From Planctomycetia bacterium (lineage in GTDB: Bacteria > Planctomycetota > GCA-002687715): 64,000 nucleotides of DNA. Below, piece by piece: positions 60,760 through 64,000 of the stretch. The first letter of the stretch is position 1. Each line of letters opens with the position of its first letter. The DNA is taken from contig SXUL01000037.1 in NCBI GenBank assembly GCA_005790545.1, positions 16,598 to 80,597 of the forward strand, given 5' to 3'. Below the pieces are notes generated by a model. That model saw only the letters and a list, made by a program, of their open reading frames with translations, searched no databases and was not told the origin of the DNA. A program made the position numbers and the translations under genes.

Positions 60760-62079
60760 TCAGTCGCGTTCGAGGAGGCAGAGCGCTTCCACGTGCCCCG
60801 TGCGGGGAAACTGATCGACGCCGGCTACGCATTGGACGCGCCAGCGCTCCGCAAGGAATGCGGGAACATCCTTCAACAGCGAATCCGGTGAGCACGCGAG
60901 CAGCACAACGCGCTGGAGCCCGGAACGCGCGAGCAACTCGCGCACGCGAGGCCCGAGTCCCTTGCGCGGCGGATCGCACAACGCTGCGGTCGCGGGGCTG
61001 TCCATGAGGATCTCCTCCAAGACATCCTCGACCCTGCCACAATGCACACGCAGCCCCGCGAGGCCATCCTGTGCAGCTCTCTCACGCAGACGTGCACACG
61101 CGGATGCGTCCGCCTCGACGCTGTGAATGGACGCAAAGCGCTGCAGAAGCGGAAGGCTCAACACGCCACCGCCCGCGTACAGGTCAAGCACCTCGCCGCC
61201 ATGACCAAGGGCATCAAGAGCGCGCTGAAAAAGCACCTCGGCCGACTCCGGATTGACCTGGAAGAACTCGAGCGGTCCGATCTGGTGGCGCAGCCCGAGC
61301 AGTTCCTCTTCAATGCACGGTGCGCCGTCGCTGAAGACCAACTCCCCAGCCGCAAGCACATTGGTTGCCGCTGCCTGGAAGAGCACGTGCACGCCTGTCA
61401 CGGAAGGCTGCTGCTCACGCAGGCGGGCCAGCATTGTGCGCGGCCCCTCAGTGTCAACATTGCGCACGCCCAGCACGATCTGGATCGCGCCGGTGGCGCG
61501 CGATTGCCGCGCGAGCACGTGCGTGAGGCCCGGCCGCCCTGCTCCACCGTCCACAGGGAGGCGCATCTCCTCGGCCAGATCCGCGACGGCATCGAGGACA
61601 GCCTGCAACGGCGCTGCATGCACCGGACAGCCGCGATTGCTGGTGACATGGTGGGTTCCCATGACGAAGGATCCAAGCACTGTGCGACCGGCCGCGCGCC
61701 CGAACATCTGCTTGGCGAAGTATCGGTATCCGAAGGGCGACCCAGGACTCCGCATGGGCTCCAACACAGCATCGTTGCCAGTGAGTTCCCGGCATACAGC
61801 GCGCAGCTTGTCCTGCTTCCAGTTGAGCTCGAACGCACGCTCCGCTGCCACAAGCGGGCACCCAGTGCAGTGAAACTCGTGCGCACACTCATGAGCGATG
61901 CGCTCTGCTGCTGGTTGGATGAGGCGGGCCACACGCCCCTGGATGGTGCCGCGCGTCGAGAGATCCGGACGCAGGCGAATGAGCTCCCCCGGAAGCGCCT
62001 GGCTGGCGAGCACCGTGCGCCCATCCACGTGCGCGCGGCCGCGACCGTCCTCATTCAGATCCTCGATGCGACAGTCCAT
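60760..62079 (-). CDS. 23S rRNA (uracil-C5)-methyltransferase, RlmD/TrmA family
   Basis: A 439-residue RNA m5U methyltransferase. An N-terminal TRAM-like domain (GRGRAHVDGRTVLASQALPGE) precedes an iron-sulfur-type Cys set (CAHEFHCTGCPL and GCPVHA). The SAM motif is VLDLYAGGGVLSLPLLQ, and the catalytic Cys is in VVLLACSPDSLLKDV. RlmD (U1939) is likely, but RlmC/RumB or TrmA-type targets are possible. A TTGACA on the minus strand at 62116-62111 could be its -35 box, with TATGGT at 62090-62085 close to the ATG, which would make the message nearly leaderless. Divergent from phosphofructokinase, 57 bases apart. Confidence 0.85.
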   Translation of the reverse strand: MDCRIEDLNEDGRGRAHVDGRTVLASQALPGELIRLRPDLSTRGTIQGRVARLIQPAAERIAHECAHEFHCTGCPLVAAERAFELNWKQDKLRAVCRELTGNDAVLEPMRSPGSPFGYRYFAKQMFGRAAGRTVLGSFVMGTHHVTSNRGCPVHAAPLQAVLDAVADLAEEMRLPVDGGAGRPGLTHVLARQSRATGAIQIVLGVRNVDTEGPRTMLARLREQQPSVTGVHVLFQAAATNVLAAGELVFSDGAPCIEEELLGLRHQIGPLEFFQVNPESAEVLFQRALDALGHGGEVLDLYAGGGVLSLPLLQRFASIHSVEADASACARLRERAAQDGLAGLRVHCGRVEDVLEEILMDSPATAALCDPPRKGLGPRVRELLARSGLQRVVLLACSPDSLLKDVPAFLAERWRVQCVAGVDQFPRTGHVEALCLLERD

Positions 62080-62136
62080 GCTGCACCATAGCGCCGATCC
62101 AACGCCACACTGTCAAGGTGGTACAACGCTCCCACG

Positions 62137-63231
62137 ATGAACACGAGGAAGACCATCGCTGTCATGACAGGCGGAGGCGACGCACCAGGGCTCAACGCGG
62201 TGATCCGCGCCATCGTGAAGCAGGGTGTGACGCAACTGGGTTGGCGCGTCATCGGGCTTGAGGATTCATTTGACGGCCTCCTCGAATCACCGATGCGCTT
62301 CATCGACTTCGATCGTGATCAGGTGCGCGGGATCCTCACCATGGGCGGGACCATTCTCGGTACCACCAACCACGGCGATCCGTTCACCTTCAAGACCGCC
62401 GATGGCAAGACGACTGATCGCAGCGGCGAGGTGATGGAACGCTTGAAGCTTCTCGGCGTGGAAGGACTCATCGCCATTGGAGGAGATGGCAGCATGGCCA
62501 TCTGCTCGCGCCTCATGCGAGACCACGGGCTACCGGTCGTGGGAGTGCCGAAGACGATCGACAATGACATCCCCGGCACCGAGATCACGTTCGGATTCGA
62601 CACAGCGGCCGCCTTCGCGACAGAAGCCGTCGATCGCCTGCATGCGACAGCGGAAGCGCACGAACGCGTGATGGTGCTCGAGGTCATGGGACGCCACGCC
62701 GGGCACCTTGCTCTCGCCTCGGGGCTGGGCGGAGGCGCGGACGTGATCCTCATCCCCGAGATCCCGTTCCGCTGGGAGCCCGTGCTGGGGAAACTCATGC
62801 GCCGGCGGGCCCACAAACGGCATTTCAGCATTGTCGTGGTCGCAGAAGGAGCCTCACCTCACGGCGGTGCCATTCTGCAGCGCATCAATCCGGGCGGGAG
62901 CCGCTCTCTCGGTGGTATCGGCGAACACGTCGCCGACGAGATCGCGCGGAGAACAGGGCTCGAGACGCGCTGCACGGTTCTTGGTCACCTCCAGCGCGGT
63001 GGCACTCCGACCCCACATGACCGCGTGCTCGCGAGTCGCATGGGACACCACGCGGTGGAGTTGGTGCGCACGGGCGCATGGGGGCAGATGGTGGCCGTGC
63101 GGCAGAACCGCATGGAATCCGTCGACCTCGCGTGGCTGCTCACCCAGACCTCGCGCCAACTGCCGCTGGATGACGATGGCATCGCTACCGCCCGGAGTAT
63201 TGGCATCTGCTTCGGCGACGAAACGGAATAA
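62137..63231 (+). CDS. 6-phosphofructokinase
   Basis: Phosphorylates fructose 6-phosphate to the 1,6-bisphosphate. A 364-residue PfkA-superfamily enzyme with TGGGDAPGLNAVIRA (11-25), GGDGS (115-119), PKTIDNDIPGT (138-148; Asp142 is the base), VMGRHAGHLAL, and GHLQRGGTPTPHDR. Gly at the position of E. coli Gly104 points to ATP use, while Lys at the Gly124 position is typical of pyrophosphate enzymes. The Gly/Lys combination is known from ATP-using actinobacterial-type enzymes. The donor is therefore probably ATP, but pyrophosphate is not excluded. The neighbouring ahcY gene is 132 bases downstream. Confidence 0.93.
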   Translation: MNTRKTIAVMTGGGDAPGLNAVIRAIVKQGVTQLGWRVIGLEDSFDGLLESPMRFIDFDRDQVRGILTMGGTILGTTNHGDPFTFKTADGKTTDRSGEVMERLKLLGVEGLIAIGGDGSMAICSRLMRDHGLPVVGVPKTIDNDIPGTEITFGFDTAAAFATEAVDRLHATAEAHERVMVLEVMGRHAGHLALASGLGGGADVILIPEIPFRWEPVLGKLMRRRAHKRHFSIVVVAEGASPHGGAILQRINPGGSRSLGGIGEHVADEIARRTGLETRCTVLGHLQRGGTPTPHDRVLASRMGHHAVELVRTGAWGQMVAVRQNRMESVDLAWLLTQTSRQLPLDDDGIATARSIGICFGDETE

Positions 63232-63281
63232 GCCGTCCCGCGCCGCCGCTTTGGCATCCTTGAGCTTGGGGTAGTCTCGTT

Positions 63282-63309
63282 CTGACAGACGCTCCAGCAT
63301 TGCTAATCT
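63282..63309 (+). promoter_or_regulatory. Candidate promoter for ahcY
   Basis: CTGACA (63282-63287) and TAATCT (63304-63309) are 16 bases apart in the 132-base gap before ahcY. The -35 box matches five of six positions and the -10 box three. The leader would be about 48 bases, too short for a SAH riboswitch, and none was seen. Confidence 0.35.
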
Positions 63310-63363
63310 TGAGGCCGATGTGCCCTTGATTCAGCTTCCCACGACGCACTCGAGACCGCACCC

Positions 63364-64000
63364 ATGAACCCAGTTGCTGCCCATGTTGACTTCAAAGTGA
63401 AGGACCTCTCTGAAGCCGCCTTCGGACGGAAGGAGATCGAACTCGCCGAGGTGGAAATGCCGGGGCTCATGTCGCTCCGCAGCGAATTCGGCGCCAGCAA
63501 GCCCCTCAAGGGCGCGCGCATCACCGGTTCTTTGCACATGACCATCCCGACCGCAGTGCTCATCGAGACACTGCTCGACCTCGGTGCCGAAGTGCGCTGG
63601 TGCTCGTGCAACATCGTCTCGACCCAGGACCACGCGGCCGCGGCCGTCGCGGTCGGGCGCAACGGAAGCGCCTGCGCACCAAAGGGTGTGGCTGTCTTCG
63701 CCTGGAAGGGTGAGACCCTCGAGGAATACTGGTGGTGCACCGAGCAAGCGCTCCTGTTCCCGGATGGGCGCGGCCCGAACATGATCCTCGACGACGGCGG
63801 CGATGCGACGCTCTTGTTGCACCTCGGCAAGCAGTACGAAGCTGAAGGCCGTGCACCGGACCCTGCCACGCAAGACAGCGAGGACGCGCAGGAACTGATG
63901 CGTCTCATCCAACGCACGCTCGGCGAGGACAAGTCGCGCTGGACGCGCATGGCTGCGGATGTGCTCGGGGTCACGGAAGAAACCACCACGGGCGTGCACC
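63364..64000 (+). CDS. ahcY: S-adenosylhomocysteine hydrolase, N-terminal part (runs off the window)
   Basis: Splits S-adenosylhomocysteine into adenosine and homocysteine, closing the methyl cycle. The visible 212 codons begin [20 protein letters not shown], followed by the hallmark [20 protein letters not shown] (about 50-69), [40 protein letters not shown] and [16 protein letters not shown]. The NAD-binding domain and C-terminus lie beyond the right edge. The frame has no stop before base 64000. Homocysteine produced here could feed the methyltransferase/MTHFR fusion at 47.2-49.1 kb. Confidence 0.96.
   Translation, partial: MNPVAAHVDFKVKDLSEAAFGRKEIELAEVEMPGLMSLRSEFGASKPLKGARITGSLHMTIPTAVLIETLLDLGAEVRWCSCNIVSTQDHAAAAVAVGRNGSACAPKGVAVFAWKGETLEEYWWCTEQALLFPDGRGPNMILDDGGDATLLLHLGKQYEAEGRAPDPATQDSEDAQELMRLIQRTLGEDKSRWTRMAADVLGVTEETTTGVH

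Noticed and set aside
63232..63363. A SAH or SAM riboswitch before ahcY.
   Set aside because: No SAH-riboswitch core sequence or suitable stem set was visible, and the likely leader is only about 48 bases.
1..64000. tRNA, rRNA, CRISPR arrays, insertion sequences, prophage or toxin-antitoxin loci.
   Set aside because: Intergenic space is nearly absent and none of the gaps shows tRNA arms, spaced repeats, transposase motifs or phage-type genes. An exact tRNAscan/Infernal run could still find something small.

Overview
The window is gene-dense, GC-rich bacterial chromosome. It has many 1-8 bp stop/start overlaps, frequent GTG/TTG starts and almost no mobile DNA. I saw no rRNA, tRNA, insertion sequence, prophage or CRISPR array. 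Several traits fit Planctomycetota or a related deep Gram-negative phylum best: secreted HEAT-repeat proteins with Gly/Pro-rich linkers, a TIGR03790-like exported protein, a eukaryotic-type UDP-sugar pyrophosphorylase and a fused homocysteine methyltransferase/MTHFR. Lipoprotein signals, MltA, a TolC-type outer-membrane lipoprotein and RseP show a two-membrane envelope. The phylum assignment is inference.

Layout. 1-5.4 kb (+): rpsA, a lipoprotein, tyrS, pyrC, then a secreted protein and a small zinc-ribbon protein to 7.3 kb. 7.4-10.4 kb (-): inositol-phosphate synthase and nadE. 10.5-16.8 kb (+): three tandem paralogous exported HEAT-repeat proteins. A sigma-54-type promoter with upstream palindromes precedes copy 2, and copy 3 is cut by an in-frame TGA. 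16.8-22.0 kb (-): a membrane spermidine-synthase-like protein, an esterase-fold protein without its serine, and a TPR protein. 22.0-25.9 kb (+): dxr, rseP (four PDZ-like modules) and a UbiA-type prenyltransferase. 25.9-30.6 kb: cca and exported or anchored proteins of unknown role, two of them HEAT-like.

30.8-40.7 kb (-) is one compact run: rpmF-plsX-fabH-fabD-fabG-acpP-fabF, then a UDP-sugar pyrophosphorylase, ddl, thiE-like, thiL and tsaE. It couples fatty-acid and phospholipid synthesis to envelope precursors, thiamine and tRNA modification. recA and thpR follow, then an exported TIGR03790-like protein, an unknown protein and mltA (42-47 kb, -). 47.2-51.1 kb (+): the methyltransferase/MTHFR fusion, uridine kinase and a phosphodiesterase-type protein. 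51.0-52.9 kb (-): truB and a D-amino-acid-transaminase-like enzyme. 53.1-55.4 kb (+): a large exported protein. 55.4-60.7 kb (-): a complete tripartite MacAB-TolC-type system. The window ends with rlmD (-), phosphofructokinase (+) and the start of ahcY (+), which runs off the right edge.

The most unusual part is the exported HEAT-repeat cluster (10.5-16.8 kb). It combines near-identical 3' halves in copies 1 and 2, a conserved tryptophan-rich motif before the repeats, enhancer-dependent-looking control and a nonsense codon in the third copy.
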